Below are positions 33,106 to 41,518 of a stretch of DNA of 64,000 nt, one piece after another. Location of the stretch: contig OZ025268.1 of NCBI GenBank assembly GCA_964019165.1, forward strand, positions 12,978,359 to 13,042,358, given 5' to 3'. Both the position numbers and the translations under genes were made by a program. This DNA comes from Mastigias papua (taxonomy: Eukaryota > Cnidaria > Scyphozoa > Rhizostomeae > Mastigiidae). Every line of letters begins with the position of its first letter. Position 1 is the first letter of the stretch. Below the pieces are notes generated by a model. It was not told the DNA's origin, did no database searches, and saw only the letters and a program-made list of their open reading frames with translations.

Positions 33106-33322
33106 GTCTCACGACATTTTGCATTACCCGCAACTTTCTAGGCCAAGTTTGGATAGTTGTTCCCAGTCCCCAACGCGCAGCTTTTTTGAAAACATATTGA
33201 AAATCAGCAATCCCGCACGAAATGTTGGATGAAATGTTGAGTCGTTTGAACACCTCCTCGTTTGTCAATCCAACATTCGAAAAAGTTTATTGGGCGAAAT
33301 GTTGAATCGTTTAAACGGGGCT

Positions 33323-34385
33323 TTACAAAATAACATATCTTCACAATCCTCCTTTTTGCTATTTTCAATGCAAAAGTAGATTGCATCATCCATTTTTTCA
33401 ATTGGCTGACAAACAAGCTCTGTTCTGCAGCCATCCCTGTAGCTAAGGCTTTCCTTTTCTGTGAAGTGGAAACTTTCTTGCCAGGTACAAAGGAAAAAGG
33501 CAGATCGTCTTTGATATTTAGCTCACTATCAGATTCGATCAGGTTCTCATCGGGGCTCACCGAGAGTTGTTGTGATGCTGATGCACTACTGTTGGGAATT
33601 GAAGGTTGACAGGGTTCAACACTACTAGTGATTGCAGTGATGGAATTTCTTTGAGATGTTATTCCAAACTCTGTTGTTTCTTCATTAGCATTTGGCACAT
33701 GCTGCTGACTGTTGGCAAGTTGACAGATTTCTCATGAACAAAAGCTATTTGATGAAAATATTTTCATTCTGGCATTGAAGATGTACTAGCACCAGACTTT
33801 GTAAGGACTTTTCTTCTATCAAGACATTTCTTCAGTATGTCCTTCAAATTTTCCCATGTTTGTTGGAGGTAGGGAAATGAATTAACATGGAAAGACATCC
33901 TTATTGATCAGATTATAGATTTACAATTATAGGCTATCACAATATATGGACAGTAAATTATTTCACTTTGGGGTTGTATTTGCAACTCTGTATATTTAAT
34001 CTTTATATCGTTTTCCTCTCACAGGCAGGTCTGTGTGCGTATAAATAGCTGGATTGGATGTAAGGAAGGGCAGGGTAACAACGATGAGAAATGAAGTTAC
34101 CCAACAAAATATTACCGCAATCTAGAAAACATTAAGTTATACTATTGGGGAAATACAAACCTCTATACCTTGAAGGTACCTACAGGTCTGCTCACAGGGA
34201 ATGATTATGAGAATACTGTGCTATACCAACACTTCTCACTGTCATGACCGAAAGTGTGAGCCATCCCTCTCCATGCAGTTAGTTTTGCATTTCTTTCCTT
34301 GTAGGACTCTACGTTGATATCCCACAAAACAGTGATATTTTCTGACAGCCTATAGAAAGAGGTCCTTGTCGACTTCTCCAAGTTG
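33323..34385 (-). pseudogene. MADF/BESS-type gene split by Harbinger-1
   Basis: On the minus strand: LSENITVLWDINVESYKERN then TAWRGMAHTFG (about 34385-34235), the start of a MADF domain; TWENLKDILKKCLDRRKVLT followed by CKYFHQIAF (about 33880-33760), its end; an S/P-rich linker; and MDDAIYFCIENSKKEDCEDM running into the Harbinger-1 insertion. The BESS-like end continues at 27215-27301. The two MADF parts may be exons (a GTGAG donor-like site follows the first), but no clear acceptor AG is seen and frameshifts are present. MADF/BESS proteins bind DNA; such genes occur both in hosts and as Harbinger accessory genes, and I cannot tell which this is. Confidence 0.6.
33901..34224. other. No gene recognised; possible intron of the MADF fragment
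   Basis: AT-rich sequence between the two MADF-coding segments, with no reading frame of note. Confidence 0.4.
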
Positions 34386-34763
34386 TGATTCGGCTATGTT
34401 TGCTTGTTGTACGAGACTAATAATTTGATTGGTTGCCCCCGATGGTTGCAACGAAAAGTAGTCACTTCGTCAACTTTTCGTTAGCGAATAATTTCGCTTC
34501 GACGAAAGAGATAGGTTCTACTGCTCATTTTTCGTCTCGAAAACTTTCGATGGCGCAAAGGATCTCGCCTGTTGAGATCCGGCTTAAGTGTATAGAATGG
34601 CTCCAACCGTATATTGGTCACCGTAGTATAACATCAAATTTCAAGCGAAAGTCAAAGGATGCTCAAATTTTATCAGTTTCACACACTCCTCCACTGACAG
34701 TATTTCAAGTGCAAGCACAGCTCCCTTTGACGTTGACCAGCCTGAAATTGAGATAATGTTGAT

Positions 34764-35285
34764 ATGGAGGAATCAAGTTACCTATCAACTAAGCCCATTA
34801 ATGATGATGTGGTTGCTGATGATCCAGACCCTGGTGTTCAAAGTGCAGACGCATCAGAGCAAGAAGACTACGTTAAAGTTTGTGACGCGCAAGTTATCAA
34901 GGATGCACAGATGCACAAAACTTTACAAGACAATCCTTTCCAAGGTAATTCTAATGTAAAACCACCTACCAGCAATAAAGCCCCCAAGCATATTCCGAAG
35001 TAAGTGCATAGAAAGAGGCCATGGATAAGACCTAGCCATAGACTTTCTAAGGTGAAGTTGATTGTATTTTGTTCAAGACAGCTAGGTCTTTGGAACAACA
35101 CTTGGAAGAATCGGAATCAACTACCCAGGAAACGAAGCAAAATTAAATGGATGAAGATGAGGATAGCTTGTTCATAAGACGTTTTGTACCTAGATTGGAA
35201 CGTTTCCCTCTTGGAGCAAAGGCATACGTAAGATTTGAAGTTGAAAAGCTTTTCTACCGGACAGAGCTGTTTTCCACAGGTGAAG
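34764..35285 (+). pseudogene. Harbinger-2 accessory protein remnant with BESS-like motif
   Basis: An acidic stretch (NDDVVADDPDPGVQSADASE) is followed, after stops and frame changes, by DEDSLFIRRFVPRLERFPLG and AYVRFEVEKLFYR near 35155-35280. That pattern (F-R-x-F-V-P-x-L-x-x-x-P, then a basic/hydrophobic helix) resembles the BESS motif at the C-terminus of MADF/BESS proteins. No intact MADF domain is visible upstream. Confidence 0.45.
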
Positions 35286-35639
35286 GCGAATTTTCACAAT
35301 AATCCATATTCAAGCAGCACTATCCCATATCAAAGTCAATTTGGCTGTTATTAGACTAGCAGATATATTAATGCAGATGATGATGTAATAAGTACTCAAA
35401 GTTATTGTCAGTTGTAGCATTCTATGCAATAGGGCATATTATCAGAGGAAACCGTGTGATATCTAGTAATCTTACATACTAGAAGCAAAACTTCGGTAAT
35501 TTTATACACTATTGATCTGTCCACAATCTGTAATATGTGTCAGTTGCCAAGATATTTCTCCATCAATTCTGTTAAAATAGTTTTTGAAAACATTTCTTAT
35601 TTTTCCAGCTACGAATCTTTAGCTGTTGCCAGTATTCCT

Positions 35640-36450
35640 TTGTAATGGTAACATCCCTCTATCATCACCATGTACTATATATCTCCAGTCACCTGGAATA
35701 ATGTTAGCACTGCTATCTTTACTGTCTGTGAATCCTGATGGACTGTAATTGGTATTTTGTGTCAATTTCAAACAATTATGGAGACATAGAGATGCCTTTG
35801 TTATTTTTTCAATCGTAATTGCATTGACTCTAATTGATCTGCAAAAAGCTCTTCATCTTGCTGCAAGAATGACAAATGCATTCTCATTTGTTCTCCTTGC
35901 ACGTGAAAGTTTATAATTATACACTCGATACTGTTTATTAGGGTGTTTCTTAGTACAGGGCTTCATTAAATAAGATTTTAAAGAAAAAAATGTCGTCTCC
36001 CACTAAAATATATGGTAAAATGTGATTATTAACCATACAAGACGGTGGAATGTTTAGACTGACTTTCTCTATCACAATCAAATGCTTGTCCAAATGCAGA
36101 TTCTCCCATATCCTCCAACGTCAACTAAAGAAAAACAATATTTTGCATCACAAATTGCCGTTAAGACAATGCTATGGAAGTTTTAATAATTGAAGTAGGC
36201 TGATCAACCATCTTTGGGGCATTCCATCGCAATGTGTTTTCAATCTATTACCCCCAAGCAATTTGGAATGGTCCATTCCTGCTTGACTGAATATAAAGAA
36301 GTTAAGGCAATGAACATCCAAACGAGAAAAATAATGGGAAATAGCTGTGCCTACCGGTAGAAATATTCATGTAAATGCAACCCGTGTACCAGTGTGATAT
36401 GCGCCATATTTCTGTCTTTACTTAAATATTCTTCTAACCCAGAATCTATG
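35640..36450 (-). pseudogene. PIF/Harbinger transposase, decayed (Harbinger-2)
   Basis: Minus-strand segments in order: FWVRRIFK and RQKYGAYHTG (near 36440); WTIPNCLG followed by KHIAMECPKDG (near 36255), the first part of the DDE_4 core; [17 protein letters not shown] (near 36140), with the second catalytic Asp; PYILVGDDIFSLKSYLMKPC and YRVYNYKLSRARRTNENAF (near 35985-35890); SLCLHNCLKL; and finally NIIPGDWRYIVHGDDRGMLP (near 35690). Frameshifts and stops separate them. It is a different lineage from Harbinger-1. Confidence 0.7.
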
Positions 36451-36624
36451 CTCTTTCCTCTAACTCTTTGGCTTCTTTGACATATGAATACCATCAGGGC
36501 AAACAAACTTGCTTGCAATGAAAATCTTCTGTTTGTGGCAGCCATTTTCTATACCACTTTCAAATACGCGCCAAAAGGACTTTCCAGGAGACACAACACA
36601 ACAGCCATTGATGACAAAGCCAGA

Positions 36625-36690
36625 CAGGGCAAGAAAAGACAAGAAAAAACAAGAAAAGTCAAGAAAAGACAAGAAAGAGCTTTATGGAAA
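36625..36690 (+). repeat. Degenerate AAGAAAAGAC-like tandem repeat
   Basis: Five to six imperfect units of about 10 bp (GACAAGAAAA / GTCAAGAAAA). A related GGAAAAGACAAG stretch recurs near 36741. Confidence 0.6.
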
Positions 36691-36774
36691 CTAGGCTAAA
36701 GACTGCAGAAGACACAGCCCTTTCATTGTCTTTCTTACTCAGGAAAAGACAAGAGGAGCTAAATGTCTCCTTTC

Positions 36775-37225
36775 TTATTCGAACCTCACTTATTCGAAGT
36801 TTCGTTTATTCGAAGTAGGTGTTCGCTCTCTTTGACAAATCTTTCACCTAGTCCGGATTGTCATTGTAGAAAATATCAGGAACCTGAAAATGACACCGTT
36901 ATATTGTCTGATTAAACATCAATATTTGCAAATAATATCTTGTAAAAGCGTAGGTGTTTCACATTTTCCGGTGAAATTTAATTTGCAGCGAGAGTATTAT
37001 TCCCTTCCTGTCACCTGAATTTACAGCTGTCTCTATAATGCTACGAGTTCTGAATCTCAATATCTGATCACAAAAAAGAATATCGCTTTTGCATAGATTC
37101 CACTTCTTCTTTTGGGTAAATAGTAATTCTTCCTTACTCACTTTTGACTTTGTGAAATAGGCCAGTTGTAGATAAGCTTCAATTATTCGAGCCCCCGTTA
37201 TTTGAGCTAAGTTTCAACTCCCCTT
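36775..37225. other. Possible pogo/Tigger-like short element; no gene
   Basis: The left part has three TTATTCGAA-type boxes (36778-36821) and the right part has ATTATTCGAG, GTTATTTGAG and GTCTCGATTATAC (37175-37245), as at the ends of pogo-group elements. No clean inverted repeat or TA duplication could be placed. The 60-codon minus frame between them matches nothing I know. Confidence 0.25.
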
Positions 37226-37493
37226 CGAGTCTCGATTATACTAGCTGATCAATGTTGGTTAGCACTTGTTGAGTTTACCTGTTAAGTTGAGTTTAATTGC
37301 CTTAATTCCATTTAAGGTCAACTTTTTATTGACAAAGTTGAGAAGTGGCGGCTACAAAAGGCAGTTATATTAAGATATCCTGAACTAGTTGAATTAGAGT
37401 GGCTTGCCTTGGATGCAGATGAGCAGGATACACTGAGACAGGTGTGAAATTTGACTTACTTGCTCTTTAACTTATGCTGATATATATTTCTAT
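37226..37493. other. No gene recognised
   Basis: Holds a short open stretch near 37330-37445 (reading KVEKWRLQKAVILRYPELVE on plus) that ends at a GTGTGA. It might be an exon relic, but there is no family match. Confidence 0.25.
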
Positions 37494-37598
37494 ATACATA
37501 CATACATACATACATACATACATACATACATACATACATACATACATACATACATACATACATACATACATACATACATACATACATACATACATACA
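37494..37598 (+). repeat. (CATA)n microsatellite
   Basis: About 26 near-perfect CATA units. Confidence 0.95.
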
Positions 37599-37604
37599 AA
37601 CGTA

Positions 37605-37678
37605 AATATATATATACTGTATATATATATACTGTATATATATATACTGTATATATATATATACTGTATATATATATA

Positions 37679-37750
<72 letters not shown>
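37605..37750 (+). repeat. (TA)n microsatellite with TATATACTG higher-order units
   Basis: Five repeats of a unit of about 15 bp, TATATATATACTG with length variation (37605-37681), lead into about 68 bp of pure TA. Confidence 0.95.
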
Positions 37751-37754
<4 letters not shown>

Positions 37755-37787
37755 TACACCTTAGGAAAACGACAATTGCTTTCAAAT

Positions 37788-37831
37788 TGTAAAACATGTT
37801 TCGATTGCTTCGACAACCATCTTCAGTTACA
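37788..37831 (-). ncRNA. Hammerhead-like ribozyme motif of PLE-2
   Basis: On the minus strand TGTAA pairs with TTACA around CTGAAGA, a helix II GGTTG/CAATC with loop TCGAAG, and GAAACATGTT. The CUGANGA and GAAA core elements are intact, helix III is reduced to C-G with a 2-nt loop, and the cleavage triplet reads GUU. Arrangement and place match PLE-1, with helix I changed on both arms (GCAA/TTGC there). Confidence 0.6.
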
Positions 37832-39365
37832 GAATAAGCATATTACATGGTGCAAACGATATAAAGGCAAGTGATTACTCCCTAGGGGTCTTACAACAAA
37901 AACTATTCCATTGAGATAGAATGCGTCGGTGCTTAAAATGAGGGTTATAATATATCCTATGATAATACCAATGGGTACCAAGTGCTTAGAATGCGGGCTG
38001 TAGTATGATAACAAAGGGAAATACCTGGGGATATGGGACAATTAGAGTAGGAGCAAATGAATAGGCAGCAGATATATGAAAAAAAAGAAAAAAAGAGACA
38101 AACAAACAGACAAACTAGATGCTTAATGTTAAGGTGCTATGTGTTAGTTGGGAATTAAGATCAGGTTTGAGCCAAGAAATGTGTAGAGCTTCCTTAATTT
38201 TGAGTTGATAACTGCTTGTGGCAGTATCTAGGATGGTAAAAGAGTCTTCGCTTATAAGTTTTTTACGACAACTGGAAGATGAGAGGAGGTGTTTGTAAAT
38301 ATGCGAGCTTTTATCCCGTGATATATGCTCACGAACACGAGTAGAGAAATGACGGCATGTCTCGCCAACGTATACGGAATTACATCCCGTACAACAGAAT
38401 TTGTAAACTACACGTGAGCGCAGTGATTTAGGGATGGGATCTTTGCTAGAAAACATGTTGCTGAGTTTATAGGATGAGAAGATCAATCGTATATCTAAAT
38501 TAGAACAATAAGCTTTTAGTATAGATCTGACTTTTTTTTGGGCAAATGAGGAGATGTTTAAGTAGGGCAATTTGAAATTTAAGGTAGCAGTAGCTACAGA
38601 TTCAGTAAACGATCCGGTATTAGATTTGACAAAAGGGGTTGAGGCTAGAGAAGTGTTGTTCAGATATTGTTTAATGACTCGATCAATAATTTTGGATGGG
38701 AACATATTTCTCTTAAGAGTAATAATGAGATTTTCGATGTCCTTATGAAATCCTTGCCATGTATTATTAATTTTATATGTTCTATCTACTAGAGTTTTAA
38801 CCAACCCAACCTTATAGGAGTGCGAGGAGAAACTGAAAAAGTTAGTGAGAAGTCCAGTATAAGTGGTTTTGTGATAGACAGATGTTGTAGGAGAAGATGC
38901 TGTATTGTCAACCAGAACATCCAAGAAAGCTAGTCTGTTGCTAGCTTCTTTTTCAATGGAAAATGTTATATTAGGGTGTTGTTTATTGAGGACATTAAAG
39001 AATGACAGAGCATCATGTTCAGAATTGAAGAGGCAAAAAGTATCGTCAACATATCTGCGATGGAAGAGAACCTTAGAGTTATCAAAGTTTTCAAGCCAAA
39101 TCTTTTCGTGATGACCCATGAAAAGGTTAGCTAGGACCGATGCAAGCGGTGATCCCATTGAGACGCCATCTACCTGATCATAAGTGCTGCCGTTAAAGAG
39201 AAAATGGGTCTGTGCTGTGGCGAATGAAAATAGTTTAGTGAGGTCGTCTTTGGACAGTTTGAGGTTTGAATTATTCTGTAAGATATAGGAGACTGCAAGA
39301 TCGATGGATTCATTTAGTGGTATGTTGGTGAACAGACTATTAACATCATGTAGACAAAAGAGCAT
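37788..39365 (-). mobile_element. 5'-truncated Penelope-like element (PLE-2)
   Basis: A minus-strand PLE with a clean C-terminal ORF, a 3' UTR and a hammerhead-like motif near its end. Its 5' end is cut inside the RT at about 39365, where it meets the coding sequence of a type II element mid-codon. No type II sequence is found on its other side. Confidence 0.8.
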
Positions 39366-39368
39366 CAA
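38115..39368 (-). CDS. Penelope-like RT (C-terminal part) and GIY-YIG endonuclease
   Basis: 417 codons are open. Reading begins at the truncation, just before FCLHDVNSLFTNIPLNES (RT motif A with catalytic D). Then come DGVSMGSPLASVLANLFMG (motif 4), RRYVDDTFCLF (catalytic YVDD) and a C-terminal domain with CCTGCNSVYVGETCRHFSTR, the GIY-YIG signature, ending YQLKIKEALHISWLKP..LTLSI. A full Penelope protein is usually about 700-800 residues, so the N-terminal part is missing and the fragment lacks its own start. No stop or frameshift within the retained part, suggesting a fairly young insertion. Confidence 0.8.
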   Translation of the reverse strand: MMLFCLHDVNSLFTNIPLNESIDLAVSYILQNNSNLKLSKDDLTKLFSFATAQTHFLFNGSTYDQVDGVSMGSPLASVLANLFMGHHEKIWLENFDNSKVLFHRRYVDDTFCLFNSEHDALSFFNVLNKQHPNITFSIEKEASNRLAFLDVLVDNTASSPTTSVYHKTTYTGLLTNFFSFSSHSYKVGLVKTLVDRTYKINNTWQGFHKDIENLIITLKRNMFPSKIIDRVIKQYLNNTSLASTPFVKSNTGSFTESVATATLNFKLPYLNISSFAQKKVRSILKAYCSNLDIRLIFSSYKLSNMFSSKDPIPKSLRSRVVYKFCCTGCNSVYVGETCRHFSTRVREHISRDKSSHIYKHLLSSSSCRKKLISEDSFTILDTATSSYQLKIKEALHISWLKPDLNSQLTHSTLTLSI

Positions 39369-40781
39369 GCCAAAAATTTGTTAGTTGATCAATTCCAGGA
39401 GATTTCCATTTGTGCGAATTTTTCAAAACTTCTCTTATTTCATGAACAGTTATGTTTCCCCACTCTTGCTGCGAAACATCTTCAGTTTTTTCTTCAATAT
39501 CTTTCAACCATGCAGCATTCTCATTATACATTTTCTCCTTTCCCCATATTGTACTCCAGAATTCCTGTATTTCTTTTTCTGATGGTGCTTTTTCAATAGA
39601 GACAGTAGATTTATTTATTTCTCGATAGAACTTTTTTGCATCAGTTTCAAAGATTCTATTTTGACGAAAGAATTTTGAACGCTTTTCAAATCGTCACATT
39701 CTTTGTGCTTTTACTTGGAGCTTTTGTTTAAGCTCTTCCTTAATACATGGGATCTGAGTTTTACTTTCTATCTTATATTTCCTTACTACTTTCTTTGCTT
39801 TACCAGAACGCAGTATTTTGTCCTTTTGAATCTCATCAAGTAAAGAAAGTTCTTTCCTAAATAATTCTATTTTTTTTCTAGTTTTAAGTTGCCATTTAGA
39901 TTTATTGATGCCACAGGAGCCTTTGCTCCTTCTCTTTATAGTAATGCCACATTTCTCTTGAAGAACTTTTCCTGTTGTATACATTAACTCGTTTAGACAT
40001 GTCAAATCAGGATTAAGCTCGTTGCATAGGAGTTCTAATGCCGTATTTGCTAAATCAAAAGCACTCTTAAATTTGTGTTTGCTTCTGATTTTCAACAAGG
40101 GTTCTCTCTCTGCTATGTTAGTGTGTTGTACTTTCGATAGCTCCTCAAGTATGTCTGTTTTCATTGCTAAGACTTCTTCTGTTATTACAGGCTCAACAAC
40201 AATTTCCTCTTCATTACCATTATCATTTGGTTCAACATTCACTACAGCATGAATTTCAGAAGACTCTACACCTTCAGGATCTTCATTTCTTTCCCGGAAA
40301 ATTTCTTCAATTAGGTTGTGACTCATATCGACTCTAACCTGTTCTTTAATTTGAGCAATTTCAGTATCAGTTAACTTCTTTTCACGCACTATGTACCTTC
40401 TTACATTCGCTAGCTTATTTGCATCTAAATAGGTCAATTTCTCGTTGTTACTGTTACGTTCGCGCCATTTGTTGAAAGTTCCGTCAGTGTTGTTCGTTGT
40501 CGGGTTTTCCAAAGTAAAATAAAAACAGTACATTACATCTTTATATTCTTCCCTTGTCCATTTATTTCGTTTTTTCTTTTGAGTTTGATTCAATGTTGTG
40601 TTTCCAGGGCCAGGGTTAGGAATTCTCCCGTCCTAGCCTGGTGACCATGAAAACTTTGCGTAATGGAAGATTTAGACTCAGTAGCCAACTTTTCGACCTC
40701 AGGCTGGTCTAGCCCTGAGGGACGCGCCCCTTGTTGACCCGCGCGACGGGCGATGCGGTATGATTTAGAACGTAGATTCAT
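39366..40781 (-). pseudogene. Type II protein, N-terminal part only
   Basis: MNLRSKSYRIARRAGQQGAR opens at 40781, aligning with MQTRSKSCRIGRRA of the intact copy. A frame change near 40590 leads to KWTREEYKDVMYCFYFTLEN (Myb/SANT-like region), LDANKLANVRR, a long acidic linker and the basic VKAQRM segment (to 39694). A stop and frame change follow, then MYNENAAWLKDIEEKTEDVS..HKWKSPGIDQLTNFWLDA (to 39366), which precedes the RT palm. The RT and endonuclease are absent. Confidence 0.8.
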
Positions 40782-41392
40782 ACTAAACGTATCAGATAGT
40801 GTTGATAAGGTGCCACAACCACCAGTATTTTTTTCGGGACACCATCCCTAGAGAGGTTTATCTAAAAAGATTCAAAGAGTCCCCTCTACTCTTATAATTG
40901 ACATTGGGTATTCTATGCCGTTCACCTATCCAGCATTTTCATCCCCACAGTAGCATTACTACAAAAAATACCACAGAAGAGTTCCATCAACCCTAGTTTT
41001 AGATAAGAGTTTTCCTTCTCCTAGATCGACTGCCTTTACCCAGCTAATGAGCCCCATCTACCCAAATAAAGCAACAGTTGCCAAGAACAACCTAATGGTC
41101 CTGAACCGCAGTATGGGGTTACACCTAGCCCAGCAAAAGGAACCTAGTAGGCTTCCCTTGCTGTCTTGAAGTCTGATCTTTCCAGGAGCTAGATGCCTCT
41201 ACCTAGATCTAATCTATCCTTCCACTACAATACCTAGCAGGGCTCTTAGCATCATTGGCAACTATATGTAGAACAAACAGAAAACAAAAATTGAATGAAG
41301 CTAAAGAAACAAATAGAAAAAGGAGAAGACAGCTAAGGAGGTAGGGGACGCCTAACTCCTCACTTTAAGCCGACCGGCTTAACCCTTCACCT
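40782..41392 (-). promoter_or_regulatory. Type II leader of copy II-0
   Basis: A 610-nt leader with two core stem-loops: 40849-40888 (TAGAGGGG/CCTCTCTA arms) and 41022-41060 (TAGAT/ATCTA arms). The distal 300 nt have no counterpart in the other leaders, and no reading frame of note. Confidence 0.55.
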
Positions 41393-41405
41393 TTATTATT
41401 ATTAT
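41393..41405 (+). repeat. Short (ATT)n, element junction
   Basis: Four ATT units between copies II-0 and II-2. Confidence 0.75.
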
Positions 41406-41518
41406 GTATATTTCGTTAAAGTTCTATTAAGTACAATCCCTTGCCGAGTTATGTCCTATAACCTAGGGCACAGGAAGGTAAAGTTTCAAGTTCTTTATAA
41501 CTGTCGCACTGTATCTGA

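Larger units (their letters stand above)
27302..33322 (-). mobile_element. PIF/Harbinger DNA transposon with nested insertions (Harbinger-1)
   Basis: 6.0 kb bounded by terminal inverted repeats that match at 30 of 33 positions (27302-27334 and 33290-33322; start AGCCCCGT, then TAAACGAT and CAACATTTC) and flanked by TTA on both sides. It contains a decayed Harbinger transposase on the minus strand at its right end. It is inflated by a hAT element that itself holds a Penelope-like and a BEL/Pao insertion. Without the 3.7-kb hAT it would be about 2.3 kb, normal for a Harbinger. Confidence 0.85.
34430..36460. mobile_element. Second PIF/Harbinger remnant (Harbinger-2)
   Basis: An accessory-type gene on plus (34764-35285) and a transposase on minus (35640-36450) converge, the standard two-gene Harbinger layout. 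I could not identify terminal repeats or a target duplication, so the limits are approximate. Confidence 0.55.
39366..41392 (-). mobile_element. Type II element fragment truncated by PLE-2 (copy II-0)
   Basis: Leader plus the N-terminal third of a type II element, ending where PLE-2 begins. The 5' end abuts (ATT)n at 41393-41405. The distal leader differs from the II-1/II-2 leader, so this is a third type II subfamily. Confidence 0.78.

Noticed and set aside
36775..37225. Complete pogo/Tigger MITE
   Set aside because: Several TTATTCGAA boxes but no alignable inverted termini or TA duplication, so it is listed only as a weak possibility.
37456..37797. 113-codon minus frame with YVCM and YIYI repeats
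   Set aside because: It reads through the CATA and TA microsatellites; no coding evidence.
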